DNA of 64,000 nt, from positions 62,001 through 126,000 of the forward strand of contig NZ_JAAVJH010000008.1 of assembly GCF_012035195.1 (NCBI RefSeq). The letters run 5' to 3'. The number at the start of each line of letters is the position of its first letter. The first letter of the stretch is position 1. The position numbers and the translations under genes were made by a program. The DNA comes from Sphingomonas corticis (GTDB lineage: Bacteria; Pseudomonadota; Alphaproteobacteria; Sphingomonadales; Sphingomonadaceae). This document shows positions 46,353 through 55,035 of this stretch, in pieces. The notes beneath the pieces were generated by a model. The model was given only the letters and a program-made list of their open reading frames with translations. It made no database searches and had not been told where the DNA came from.

Positions 46353-47216
46353 ATGGCGACCTGGTACCTCGGCATCGATGCGGGCGGCAGCCACTGCCGC
46401 GCGCGGCTGTCCGACGCGCATGGACGCGTGGTGGGCGCGGGGCAGACCGGTCCGGCCAACACGCGAATCGGCCTGGGTCCGCTCACCGCCGCGCTGGAAG
46501 AGGCGATCGGGCAGGCGTTCGCCGCCGCCGGGCTGGACGCGGCGGCGCGGGCGGAGGCGCAGGCGGGGATGGGTATTGCCGGCCTCTCGCGTCCCGGCGC
46601 CACCGCGGCGCTGGAGGACGTGGACTTCGGCTTTGCCCGCGTGGCGCTCGCCACCGACGCGCAGATCGCGAACCTGGGCGCGCACCGCGGCGCGGATGGC
46701 GCGACCTTGATCCTGGGCACCGGCAGCATCGCGCAATTGCGCGTGGGCGGCACCGACTTCGCGATCGGCGGCTACGGCTTCCCCATCTCCGACGAGGGGA
46801 GCGGCGCCGCGCTCGGCCTGTCCGCCATGCGCCACGCGCTGCGCGCGCTGGACGGGCGGACGACGCGCACCCCGCTGGCGCTGGCCATCGCCGCACGCTT
46901 CGGCCACGCGGTGCCGCAGGCGGTGGCGTGGATGGATCGCGCGACCCCGGCGGACTATGCCGCGCTGGCACCGATCGTGATCCAGCACGCCGAGGCGAAC
47001 GACGCCATCGCGCGCTCGATCGTCGAGGATGCGGCCACCCACGTCGAGCGCTTCATCGAGACGATCTTCGAGCGGGGCGCGCCGTCCTGCGCGCTGCTCG
47101 GCGGCCTCGCGCCGCGGCTGCGGCCGTGGCTGCGCGAGCGCACCGTCGCGCGCCTGTCCGAGGCCAAGGGCGACGCGCTGGACGGCGCGCTGCTGCTCGC
47201 CGGCCTTTCCGCGTGA
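46353..47216 (+). CDS. BadF/BadG-type sugar kinase (N-acetylglucosamine/MurNAc kinase-like)
   Basis: A 287-residue ASKHA kinase. The phosphate-1 motif is LGIDAGGSHCRARL (5-18), the phosphate-2 motif ILGTGSIAQLR (near 113-123), and GGYGFPISDEGSGAALG is typical of the GlcNAc/GlcN kinase branch. Such kinases phosphorylate GlcNAc or MurNAc released during peptidoglycan recycling. MurQ follows with a GTGA overlap, so MurNAc 6-phosphate may be made here and used there. The start at 46353 is preferred over an upstream frame that runs through the repeat. Confidence 0.85.
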   Translation: MATWYLGIDAGGSHCRARLSDAHGRVVGAGQTGPANTRIGLGPLTAALEEAIGQAFAAAGLDAAARAEAQAGMGIAGLSRPGATAALEDVDFGFARVALATDAQIANLGAHRGADGATLILGTGSIAQLRVGGTDFAIGGYGFPISDEGSGAALGLSAMRHALRALDGRTTRTPLALAIAARFGHAVPQAVAWMDRATPADYAALAPIVIQHAEANDAIARSIVEDAATHVERFIETIFERGAPSCALLGGLAPRLRPWLRERTVARLSEAKGDALDGALLLAGLSA

Positions 47217-48085
47217 CGACGGAGGGCGCCGACCCGCGCTTCGTCGACATCGACGGCTGGCCCGTGGCGGACGCGGTCGCGGCCATGGCCGACGCGCAGG
47301 GCAGGGCGGTCGCCGCGCTCTCCCCCGCGCTGCCCGCGCTGTCGGCGGCGGCGGAGGCGGGGGCGGCGCGGCTCGCACGCGGCGGGCGCCTCGCCTATGC
47401 CGGCGCGGGCACGTCGGGGCGGCTCGCGGTGCAGGACGGGGTGGAGCTGACGCCGACCTACGACTGGCCGGACGATCGGCTCGTCTTCCTGCTGGCCGGC
47501 GGCGCGGCGGCGATGATGCGCGGGATCGAGGGGGCGGAGGACGATGCCGACGCCGCCCGCGCCGCGGTGGCGGGGGCCGGTCTCGGCGGGGACGACGTGC
47601 TGGTCGCGGTCGCCGCGTCGGGCCGCACGCCCTATACGCGCGCGGCGGTGGCGGCGGCGCGCGCGGCGGGGGCGCTGACGATCGCCATCGCGAACAACCC
47701 GGGCGCCCCGCTGCTGGACGATGCGGACCATGCCGTCGTGCTCGATACCGGGGCGGAGGTGGTGGCTGGATCGACGCGGATGCAGGCGGGCACGGCGCAG
47801 AAGGCCGCGCTCAACATCCTGTCGACGGCGATGATGCTGCGGCTCGGCCGGGTCTATCGCGGGCGGATGGTGGCGATGCGCGCCACCAACGCGAAGCTGC
47901 GCGCCCGCGCGGTGGCGATGGTGGCCGGGCTCGCGACCGTCGATCCTCCCGCGGCCGAGGCGGCACTTGTCGCCACCGGCTGGTCGGTACGGGCGGCGGT
48001 GCTGGTGGCGGGCGGGGCGACGCCCGACGAGGCACAGGCGCGGCTGGACCGCGCGGGCGGCGACCTGCGCCGCGCGCTCGGCTGA
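47213..48085 (+). CDS. murQ: N-acetylmuramic acid 6-phosphate etherase
   Basis: A 290-residue SIS-domain etherase that removes D-lactate from MurNAc 6-phosphate to give GlcNAc 6-phosphate. AGAGTSGRLAVQDGVELTPTY holds the phosphosugar loop and Glu78; GIEGAEDDADAA holds the second catalytic Glu109; STRMQAGTAQKAALNILST is the MurQ signature; the C-terminal helix region (ATGWSVRAAVLVAGGATPDEAQ) is the UBA-like tail. It starts with GTG at 47213, overlapping the kinase stop. This makes the locus a cytoplasmic MurNAc recycling operon. Confidence 0.93.
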   Translation: MTTEGADPRFVDIDGWPVADAVAAMADAQGRAVAALSPALPALSAAAEAGAARLARGGRLAYAGAGTSGRLAVQDGVELTPTYDWPDDRLVFLLAGGAAAMMRGIEGAEDDADAARAAVAGAGLGGDDVLVAVAASGRTPYTRAAVAAARAAGALTIAIANNPGAPLLDDADHAVVLDTGAEVVAGSTRMQAGTAQKAALNILSTAMMLRLGRVYRGRMVAMRATNAKLRARAVAMVAGLATVDPPAAEAALVATGWSVRAAVLVAGGATPDEAQARLDRAGGDLRRALG

Positions 48086-48089
48086 AGCG

Positions 48090-48482
48090 TCAGGCCGCGC
48101 GGGCGGCGGCGTCGTCCGCGGCGCAGAGCCACGTCTCGGCGCTCTCCGCATCGTCGAACACCCGCGCGGTGTCGCGCTCCAGCAGCCGCCGGATCTGCAT
48201 CTTCACCGTGGAGGCACCCGTGACGAAGGCGAGGCGCCGGCCCTGTCCCGCGGGGTCCCGCAGGATGGCGCGGAACGCCTCCACCGTCTCCTGCGGCTGA
48301 AGCTTGCACGCCCGCACGTCGACCAGTGTCACGTGCTGTCCGCGCGGTGTCGTCATGCGCCGATAGGCCGCGGCCTGCGCAGCGACGAAATCGGCCATCT
48401 CCGTCGCGCCGAAGAAGCCGCCCAGCGTGATGCGCATCAGCCCGCGCGTGTGGTCGAAGGCAATGTCGAATACTGCTGCCAT
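48090..48482 (-). CDS. STAS/SpoIIAA-like domain protein
   Basis: A 130-residue protein with the small alpha/beta STAS/SEC14-like pattern: VFDIAFDHTRGLMRITLGGFF (strands), QHVTLVDVRACKLQPQETVEAF, and GRRLAFVTGASTVKMQIRRLLE. There is no signal peptide. Relatives in alphaproteobacteria are uncharacterised cytoplasmic proteins. It converges with murQ, four bases apart. Its upstream region (48483-48534) is AT-rich compared with the window and may hold its own promoter. Confidence 0.7.
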   Translation of the reverse strand: MAAVFDIAFDHTRGLMRITLGGFFGATEMADFVAAQAAAYRRMTTPRGQHVTLVDVRACKLQPQETVEAFRAILRDPAGQGRRLAFVTGASTVKMQIRRLLERDTARVFDDAESAETWLCAADDAAARAA

Positions 48483-48534
48483 GTTTCTGAACGTAACTGA
48501 TGTATGTTAAAAATCGGTTTTGCGTGTGGAAGCA

Positions 48535-49509
48535 CTAGCGCGGGCGCAGGACGGGCGATGCCGCGCCCTCGGTCATGCGGATCGGCAGGATGCGGCCGTC
48601 CTTGGCGTAACGCACGCGGTCGATCGCCACCTGCCGCTCGCCCTTCAACGGCGCGGGGGCAGGGGGCTGTTCCCAGCGATGATAGACGATCAGCGTCCGG
48701 CCGTCGGGTGTCGTCACGAAGCTGTGGTGCCCGGGCCCCTGCCGCCGCGCGTCGCTGGTCAGGATCGCGCCGCGATAGCGCCACGGCCCCAGCGGGGAGC
48801 GCGCCGTCGCATAGTGGACCGAATAGTCCGGCCCGTTGAAGCGGCCGTGGCTGTAGCTGAGGTAATAGGTGCCGCGGCGCTCGTGCATGAAGGCGCCTTC
48901 GGTGAATTGCGGCGGCGTCGGCACGGCGACCTCGCGGCGGATCGTCACCATGTCCGGCGCCAGTTCCCACACGCGCAGCGTCGCCCCCGCGCTGCCGCCG
49001 GCGTAGAGGTAGATCTTGCCCGATCGCCTGTCGGTGAAGACCATCGGGTCGATCGCTTCGAACCCCCGCCCGGTCGGACCGGGGCCGCCCGTCACCAGCG
49101 GCTTGCCGCTGTCGACATAGGGGCCCTCGGGCCGGCTCGCGACGGCGACGCCGATGCGGCTCGGCGTCGGGTTCTGCGGGCCGACGGAGTAGTAGAGATA
49201 CCATTTGCCGTTGCGCGTCGCGACGCCCGGCGCCCACAGGAAATGCTCCTTCGCGCCATCGTCGCCGATCCAGCGGATCTGGTCGCGGCGGATCAGCTCG
49301 CCGCGCGGGCGCCACGTCTTGAGGTCGCGCGAGGAGAAGGCGCCGAAGCGGTCGGCGGCCCAGCTGCCGCCCGGGCCGCCGGTGGGAAACACCCACAACT
49401 CCCCGTCGATCATTACCGCGTGCGGGTCGGCGCCCTGGAACTGCGGGTTCTCCGCCGGCGCCACCGCCGCGGTGGCGAGGAGCGCGAGCGCGACGAGGCG
49501 ACGGATCAT
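48535..49509 (-). CDS. Secreted glycoside hydrolase family 43-like enzyme
   Basis: A 324-residue protein with a signal peptide (MIRRLVALALLATAAVAPAE) and a five-bladed propeller layout. Candidate catalytic residues: Asp28 (QGADPHAVMIDG), Asp154 (EAIDPMVFTD) and Glu204 (FTEGAFMHERRGTYYLSYS), the expected base, pKa modulator and acid. WAPGVATRNGKWYLYYS is the usual second blade. It likely releases L-arabinose or xylose/galactose from plant glycans. Its ATG overlaps the stop of the preceding binding protein (ATGA). The operon order is TonB receptor, binding protein, GH43. Confidence 0.88.
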   Translation of the reverse strand: MIRRLVALALLATAAVAPAENPQFQGADPHAVMIDGELWVFPTGGPGGSWAADRFGAFSSRDLKTWRPRGELIRRDQIRWIGDDGAKEHFLWAPGVATRNGKWYLYYSVGPQNPTPSRIGVAVASRPEGPYVDSGKPLVTGGPGPTGRGFEAIDPMVFTDRRSGKIYLYAGGSAGATLRVWELAPDMVTIRREVAVPTPPQFTEGAFMHERRGTYYLSYSHGRFNGPDYSVHYATARSPLGPWRYRGAILTSDARRQGPGHHSFVTTPDGRTLIVYHRWEQPPAPAPLKGERQVAIDRVRYAKDGRILPIRMTEGAASPVLRPR

Positions 49510-50060
49510 TCCGCTGCCGCCTGGCCGTAGTCGAGGACTAACACCGGTCCCACGTCCAGCACCTGCTTCGCCGCGTCGATGTGCAGCGCGGCGTTCAATT
49601 GGCCGGGCGCATAGTCGCGCGCCACCGTGCCGGCGAGTTGATACATCTTCCACTCCGGTCCGATCTCGAAGGATTTCTCGAACAGCGCCCGCACGACGGG
49701 CGTCTCCTCCAGCTGCACCCGCCCGATGCGGCCGGGCGCGCCCGCGTCGGTGCCGGTGGCGCGTGCCCAGAACGCGATCACCACCCGGTCGCCCTTGCGC
49801 ACCGGCTTCAACGTCGGCGTCACCACGCCGATGCGCCAGAAATCGGCGTGGCCGGCCAGCTTGAAGCGCAGCGCCTTGCCGAACTGCACCGTCTTGTCGG
49901 CGCGCGGTGCGGGCGGAAGGGGCAGGCCGTAGGGGCGCAGCGCCTCCACCCGCGGATCGTTGACGAGGCGGTCCGCCATGCCTTGCTGCGCCGCCGCGCG
50001 GGGCGGCGCGGCGGCGAGCGTGGAAAGGCAGAGCGCGGCGGCGAGAAGAACGCCGCGCAT
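49506..50060 (-). CDS. Secreted carbohydrate-binding-like protein (galactose-binding fold suspected)
   Basis: A 184-residue protein with a signal peptide (MRGVLLAAALCLSTLAAAPPRAAAQQ). The mature part looks like a jelly-roll CBM4/9-type domain: VVIAFWARATGTDAG, IGRVQLEETPVVRALFEKSFEIGPEWKMYQL, LNAALHIDAAKQVLDVGPVLVLDYG. The final strand pattern (VLDVGPVLVLDYG) is the classical end of CBM4/9-like modules. No catalytic domain is present, so it may hand sugars to the receptor encoded two bases upstream or hold substrate for GH43. Confidence 0.75.
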   Translation of the reverse strand: MRGVLLAAALCLSTLAAAPPRAAAQQGMADRLVNDPRVEALRPYGLPLPPAPRADKTVQFGKALRFKLAGHADFWRIGVVTPTLKPVRKGDRVVIAFWARATGTDAGAPGRIGRVQLEETPVVRALFEKSFEIGPEWKMYQLAGTVARDYAPGQLNAALHIDAAKQVLDVGPVLVLDYGQAAAE

Positions 50061-50062
50061 CG

Positions 50063-52984
50063 TCAGAACCGGAACCGGACGCCGAGCGAGTAGACGCGCT
50101 CGAGGTAGATCTGCTGCCGGGCGTAGATGTCGCCGTCGTCGTTGAAGGCGCGCTCGCGCTTCAGCGGGTTGCCCAGCAGGTTCACGATGTCGAACGCGAA
50201 GGTGATGTTGGGGATGGGCGTGACGGTGGTGGAGAAATCGAGCTGCCCGCGCGCCTTCTCGACGATGGCGCCGGTGCGCGGCTGGCCGTTCGCGTCCACG
50301 TCCAGGTTCACCTGGCCGTATTCGGTCACGAAGTCCGAGCGGTAGTTGTAGGCGAGGCGCGCGGAGAAGAACGGCCGCTCGTACAGGCCGACCAGGTTGC
50401 CCGACCATTTCGACACGCCGGTGAAGCGCAGGCGGCTGCCGGCGACGTTCGGATTGGCGGCCAGGTTGCTGGCAAGATCGCCGCTCGAATCGACGTACGT
50501 CCCGTTCGCCTGGATGCCGAACCCCTTGGCCCAGTCCGGCAGCCCCTCGATGTCGAGGAAGCTGGTGAACTGCACCTCGGCGCCCTGGAAGCGCGTCTTG
50601 CCGGTGTTCTCCGGCAGGTTCAGCCGCGACGGGCCGTACCCGATGTCGACGCCTTCCAGGTTGACGCGCGAGATGAAGCCTTGCGCATCGCGGCGGAACA
50701 GCGCCGCCGTCAGCGAGCCGGCGCGCGAGAAGTACCATTCCAGGCTGACGTCGTAATTGTCGGACGTCAGCGGATCGAGGTTCGGGTTGCCGCCGCTGAT
50801 GTTGCGCAGGTTGCTGTTCAGGCACTGCGGCAGCGACGGATCGGCCAGGCACTCGGGCGAGATGGTCGGGGGCGGGCCGACCGTCAGCGTCGGGTTCAGG
50901 TCGAAGAAGTTGGGGCGGGTGCGCGTCTGGTTGTAGTTCAGGCGCAGCTGCACCTCGGGCGTGAACTGGATCCGCGCGCTCGCATTGGGCAGATAGTCGA
51001 CGTAGCTGTTGCGCGCCGTGATCGGGTTGAACGTCGGCGTGCCGGCGCCCGTGGTCTCGTCGCGCACGAAGCCGCTGATCGTCGTCTTCGTCCGCACCGC
51101 GCGAATGCCGATCAGGCCGTCGACGGTCATCGTGTCGCCGAGGTCGAACCCGTATTTCAGCTGCGCATAGGCGGCGAGCGCCTTCTCGTTGGCGGTGAAA
51201 TTCTCCGTCGGGTTGAACGCGGGCAGCCCCTCGGGCGCGCCGAAATAGGTGCGCAGCTGGTCGATGTTGCCGCGGATGCTCTCCGCCGCGATGCCCGCGA
51301 AGGAATAGACGGGGAAGTTGTTGTTGTAGCTGAACGCCGGGCGCGTCGGGCGGATCGTCACCGGAAGCGCGCTGATGGGAATGTTGGCGTCGCGATACAG
51401 CGGGTTGGTGGCCACGTTGCCGACGCGGTCGATGTAGGGCGCGCCGCGGTCGCGCGTGGCGTCGCGGTCGTTGTAGCGCAGGCCCAGCTGGATACGCTTC
51501 AGGAAGCTGCCGTCGTCGAACTCATACTGCGTGTCGCCGCGCAGCTGGATGTCCTTGCCGCTGACTTCCAGATATTCCTGGAAGAAGCCGCGTACGTTGA
51601 AGTTGGCAGGGTTCGACACGTCGAAGTCGACGAAGTTGAACGTCGGGCCGCCATCCGGTCCGTCGAACACGACGTTGCGCGTCGGCGAGCTCGCGAACAG
51701 ATAGTCGATGTTGTACAGTTTGAAGTTGTACTTCGAGTTCGTGTAGGCGCCGTCGACCGACCATTGCAGCCGGTCGCGCTTCCACACCATGCCGCCGCCG
51801 ACCTGATAGGTGTCGGTGTGGCCGGACGCGGAGGTGTAATAGCCGTCGGGAGCGCTGGCCCCGACGACGGTCGCGCTCTGCGCCACGTTGGGCGCCCCCT
51901 CACGCGTGGTCAGGTTCTGCAGCTGGAACCCCGCGCCGCCGAAGATCGGCACGAACATCCACTGGTTCTCGTCGTCGCCGCGATAGCCCTGGTAGAGGCC
52001 GTCGACATAGACCTCCAGCTCGGGCGTCGGGCGCCACTGGAAGGCGGCGTTGGCGGACGGGCGGAAGCGGTCGCCGTTGCTGGTGAAGCGCCCCTGCGCG
52101 TCGGGATAGCGGATGTTGGCGCCCGCGCCGGGTGCCGTGTCGGCGTTGGTGGTGCCGATCACCAGCGACTGCTCGCGCGTGGCGTCGAGGTAGTTGAGGC
52201 CGACATAGCTGGCGTTCACCAGCAGGCCCATCTCGCCGATGCCCGTCTCCCACCGGTCGCTGACCAGCAGGTTGCCGTTCCACGTCAGGTTTCCGGAATG
52301 CTCCCAGTTGACGCCGTTCAGCGATCCGGAAAGCTCGAACCCGTTGAAGTCGAACGGCCGCCGGCCGCGGACGTTCACCTGGCCGCCGATGCCGCCCTCG
52401 ATCAGATTGGCGGTGCCGTTCTTGTACACTTCCAGCGCCGCGACGGTGCCCGCGGGGAAGTCCTGGATCGCGACGAAGCGACCCTCGGCGGTGAAGATCT
52501 CGCGCCCGTTGTACGTGGTCGAGATGTCGGGAAGGCCGCGGATCTGCACGCCGGCGGCCTCGCCCGCGCCGCGCGTCACCTGCACGCCGGACACGCGCGC
52601 CAGCGCGGCGGAGGCGAAGGTGTCGGGCAGCTTGCCGATGTCCTCTGCGACGATCGCGTCGACGATACCGTCGGAATTGCGCTTCAGCGCCTGCGCGGAC
52701 TCGAGGCTGCGGCGCAGGCCGGTGACGACGATCTCGCCATCCTCGGTCTCGCTGTTCTGCGCGTAGGGCGCGGGGGCGGAGGTGTTCGCGTTCTGGTCGG
52801 ACGGGGTCAGCGGCTTGGGCGTTTCGGACGGAGAGCCGATGCCGGGGCGGCGGACGGGCGCCGGGGTGGCGGGAGCCTGCTCGGCCTGCGGCGCGGTCGC
52901 ATCGGTCTGCGCCGACGCGGGGCTAACATACGCGAATGCCGCCGCCATCGAAACGGATGCACACAACAGCGCCTTGGTCTTCAT
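50063..52984 (-). CDS. TonB-dependent outer-membrane receptor 2 (carbohydrate type)
   Basis: A 973-residue receptor. Signal peptide MKTKALLCASVSMAAAFAYVSPASAQ, a Pro/Ala-rich spacer, a TonB-box-like EDGEIVVTGLRRSLESAQALKRNSDGIVDAI, plug (ALARVSGVQVTRGAGEAAG, VEVYKNG-like ALEVYKNGTANLIEGGIGG), and a barrel ending YSLGVRFRF. The SLESAQALKR...DGIVDAI opening is typical of carbohydrate-related TonB receptors in Caulobacter and sphingomonads. ATG at 52984 has AGGGGAGGAAG just upstream; the 45 codons further out are not used. It heads an operon with a binding protein and GH43, and it shares a divergent promoter region with the dehydratase. Confidence 0.95.
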   Translation of the reverse strand: MKTKALLCASVSMAAAFAYVSPASAQTDATAPQAEQAPATPAPVRRPGIGSPSETPKPLTPSDQNANTSAPAPYAQNSETEDGEIVVTGLRRSLESAQALKRNSDGIVDAIVAEDIGKLPDTFASAALARVSGVQVTRGAGEAAGVQIRGLPDISTTYNGREIFTAEGRFVAIQDFPAGTVAALEVYKNGTANLIEGGIGGQVNVRGRRPFDFNGFELSGSLNGVNWEHSGNLTWNGNLLVSDRWETGIGEMGLLVNASYVGLNYLDATREQSLVIGTTNADTAPGAGANIRYPDAQGRFTSNGDRFRPSANAAFQWRPTPELEVYVDGLYQGYRGDDENQWMFVPIFGGAGFQLQNLTTREGAPNVAQSATVVGASAPDGYYTSASGHTDTYQVGGGMVWKRDRLQWSVDGAYTNSKYNFKLYNIDYLFASSPTRNVVFDGPDGGPTFNFVDFDVSNPANFNVRGFFQEYLEVSGKDIQLRGDTQYEFDDGSFLKRIQLGLRYNDRDATRDRGAPYIDRVGNVATNPLYRDANIPISALPVTIRPTRPAFSYNNNFPVYSFAGIAAESIRGNIDQLRTYFGAPEGLPAFNPTENFTANEKALAAYAQLKYGFDLGDTMTVDGLIGIRAVRTKTTISGFVRDETTGAGTPTFNPITARNSYVDYLPNASARIQFTPEVQLRLNYNQTRTRPNFFDLNPTLTVGPPPTISPECLADPSLPQCLNSNLRNISGGNPNLDPLTSDNYDVSLEWYFSRAGSLTAALFRRDAQGFISRVNLEGVDIGYGPSRLNLPENTGKTRFQGAEVQFTSFLDIEGLPDWAKGFGIQANGTYVDSSGDLASNLAANPNVAGSRLRFTGVSKWSGNLVGLYERPFFSARLAYNYRSDFVTEYGQVNLDVDANGQPRTGAIVEKARGQLDFSTTVTPIPNITFAFDIVNLLGNPLKRERAFNDDGDIYARQQIYLERVYSLGVRFRF

Positions 52985-53102
52985 GACTTCCTCCCCTGCA
53001 CAGCCGCATTCTCCCGAACGGCTAAGCCATTCGGATATCTCGACGACGATGATCTTGCAATACGCATTTATCGGATAATTCGACAGGGTATTTTGCCACT
53101 TG

Positions 53103-53114
53103 TATGATAAATCG
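53103..53114 (+). promoter_or_regulatory. Candidate GntR-family operator, site 1
   Basis: TATGATAAATCG lies in the divergent region between TonB receptor 2 and the dehydratase operon, in an AT-rich island. The same 12 bases with one change (TATGATGAATCG) recur at 60834-60845 in the other divergent promoter of the locus. Identity beyond the core is lower (TT one base upstream). Likely bound by the FadR-type regulator at 60933. Confidence 0.55.
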
Positions 53115-53200
53115 TTCACCCGCTAAGGTGCGCCGAAGCGGTCGCCGGATCGCTGCGGCCCCGTTGACGTTCCATGGTCGATGCGGTGGCAAGGAGGGGA

Positions 53201-53242
53201 ATGATGATGAGCACGTCCGTCCAGCGCGAGAACCGCGCGTGA
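53201..53242 (+). CDS. Possible 13-residue leader peptide coupled to the dehydratase
   Basis: A strong ribosome site (AAGGAGGGG, 53191-53199) precedes three ATG codons in a row at 53201. The frame reads [13 protein letters not shown] and ends with TGA at 53240-53242, which overlaps the GTG start of the dehydratase at 53239 (GTGA). The dehydratase itself has no good ribosome site, so its translation probably depends on ribosomes finishing this leader. The leader shows no repeated regulatory codons. Confidence 0.5.
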   Translation: MMMSTSVQRENRA

Positions 53243-55035
53243 GCGACCCGACGACGCCACGCCTGCGCTCGCGCGCCTGGTTCGACAACCGCGACAATCC
53301 GGACATGACCGCGCTCTATCTCGAGCGCTACCTGAACTACGGCATCAGCCTGGAGGAGCTGCAATCGGGCAAGCCGATCATCGGCATCGCCCAGTCGGGC
53401 AGCGACCTGGTCCCGTGCAACCGCCACCACCTGGTCCTCGCCGAGCGGGTGAAAGCCGGCATCGTCGAAGCGGGGGGCATCCCCATCGAATTCCCCACGC
53501 ACCCGTTGCAGGAAACGGGCAAGCGCCCGACCGCCGGGCTCGACCGCAACCTCGCTTATCTCGGTTTGGTCGAGGTGCTGTACGGCTATCCGCTCGATGG
53601 CGTGGTGCTGACGATCGGTTGCGACAAGACGACGCCCGCCGCGCTGATGGCCGCCGCGACGGTGAACATCCCCGCGATCGCGCTGTCGGTCGGCCCCATG
53701 CTGAACGGCTGGTTCAAGGGCGAGCGCACCGGATCGGGCACGATCGTGTGGCGCGCGCGCCAGATGCTGGCGGCGGGCGAGATCGACTATGCCGGCTTCA
53801 TCAAGCTGGTCGCGTCCTCGGCGCCGTCCACCGGCTATTGCAACACCATGGGCACGGCCACGACGATGAACTCGCTGACCGAGGCGCTGGGCATGTCGCT
53901 TCCCGGGTCGGCCGCCATCCCGGCGCCGTACCGCGACCGGCAGGAGGTGGCCTGGCAATCGGGCAAGCAGATCGTCGAGATGGTGGCGGCGGACCGCAAG
54001 CCGTCCGACGTGCTGACGCGTGAGGCGTTCCTGAACGCGATCCGCGTCAATTCCGCCATCGGCGGGTCGACCAACGCGCCGATCCATCTGAACGCGATCG
54101 CGCGCCACATCGGCGTGGAGCTGTCGCTCGCCGATTGGGAATCGCACGGCGCGGACGTGCCGCTGCTGGTCAACCTGCAACCCGCGGGCGAGTATCTCGG
54201 CGAGGATTACTATCGCGCCGGCGGCGTGCCGGCGGTGATGGGCGAGCTGTATCGCGCGGGCATGCTCCACGGCGACGCGCTGACGGTCAACGGCCGCACC
54301 GTGGCGGACAATATCGCCGGGGCGCGGATCGAGGACGAGAAGGTGATCTTCCCGCTCGCCGCGCCGATCAAGGAGCGAGCCGGCCTCACCGTCCTCAGCG
54401 GCAATCTGTTCGACGGCGCGGTGATGAAGCTGTCGGTGATTTCCGACGAATTTCGCGACCGCTACCTCTCCGATCCCGCCAATCCCGGCGCGTTCGAGGG
54501 CAAGGTCGTCGTCTTCGACGGGCCGGAACATTACCACCACGCGATCGACGATCCCGCGCTCGGCATCGACGAGAACACGATCCTCGTCATCCGCGGCGCC
54601 GGCCCGGTCGGCTATCCCGGCGGCGCGGAGGTGGTGAACATGCGCCCGCCCGCCGCGCTGATCCGCGAGGGCGTCCACGCGCTGCCGTGCATCGGCGATG
54701 GCCGCCAGTCCGGCACCAGCGGCAGCCCGTCGATCCTGAACGCGGCGCCCGAGGCGTCCGTTGGCGGCGGCCTGGCGCTGCTGCGCACCGGCGACCGCGT
54801 CCGCATCGACCTGAATGCGCGCACCGCCGACATGCTGGTCGACGCGGGCGAGATCGAGCGTCGCCGCGGCGAGCTGGCCGACGTCGAGCGCGCGGTCACG
54901 CCCGAATCGCAGACGCCGTGGCAGGAGATCCAGCGCGGCATCGTCGGCCAGTTCGACACCGGCGCGGTGCTGGAGCCGGCGATCAAATACCAGCGGATCG
55001 CGCAGACCCGCGGGCTGCCGCGCGACAGCCATTGA
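53239..55035 (+). CDS. Sugar-acid dehydratase, IlvD/Edd family (galactonate/arabonate/xylonate type)
   Basis: A 598-residue dehydratase. It begins [22 protein letters not shown], as in sugar-acid (xylonate/arabonate) dehydratases. Fe-S ligands: Cys60 (LVPCNRHH), Cys128 ([10 protein letters not shown]) and Cys201 ([10 protein letters not shown]), so a [2Fe-2S] cluster is expected. It converts an aldonate to a 2-keto-3-deoxy acid. With DgoK and DgoA in the same locus, D-galactonate is the likely substrate, L-arabonate a possible second one. GTG at 53239 is the only start consistent with family N-termini; it is coupled to a short leader. The TGA overlaps the lactonase ATG. Confidence 0.9.
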   Translation: MSDPTTPRLRSRAWFDNRDNPDMTALYLERYLNYGISLEELQSGKPIIGIAQSGSDLVPCNRHHLVLAERVKAGIVEAGGIPIEFPTHPLQETGKRPTAGLDRNLAYLGLVEVLYGYPLDGVVLTIGCDKTTPAALMAAATVNIPAIALSVGPMLNGWFKGERTGSGTIVWRARQMLAAGEIDYAGFIKLVASSAPSTGYCNTMGTATTMNSLTEALGMSLPGSAAIPAPYRDRQEVAWQSGKQIVEMVAADRKPSDVLTREAFLNAIRVNSAIGGSTNAPIHLNAIARHIGVELSLADWESHGADVPLLVNLQPAGEYLGEDYYRAGGVPAVMGELYRAGMLHGDALTVNGRTVADNIAGARIEDEKVIFPLAAPIKERAGLTVLSGNLFDGAVMKLSVISDEFRDRYLSDPANPGAFEGKVVVFDGPEHYHHAIDDPALGIDENTILVIRGAGPVGYPGGAEVVNMRPPAALIREGVHALPCIGDGRQSGTSGSPSILNAAPEASVGGGLALLRTGDRVRIDLNARTADMLVDAGEIERRRGELADVERAVTPESQTPWQEIQRGIVGQFDTGAVLEPAIKYQRIAQTRGLPRDSH

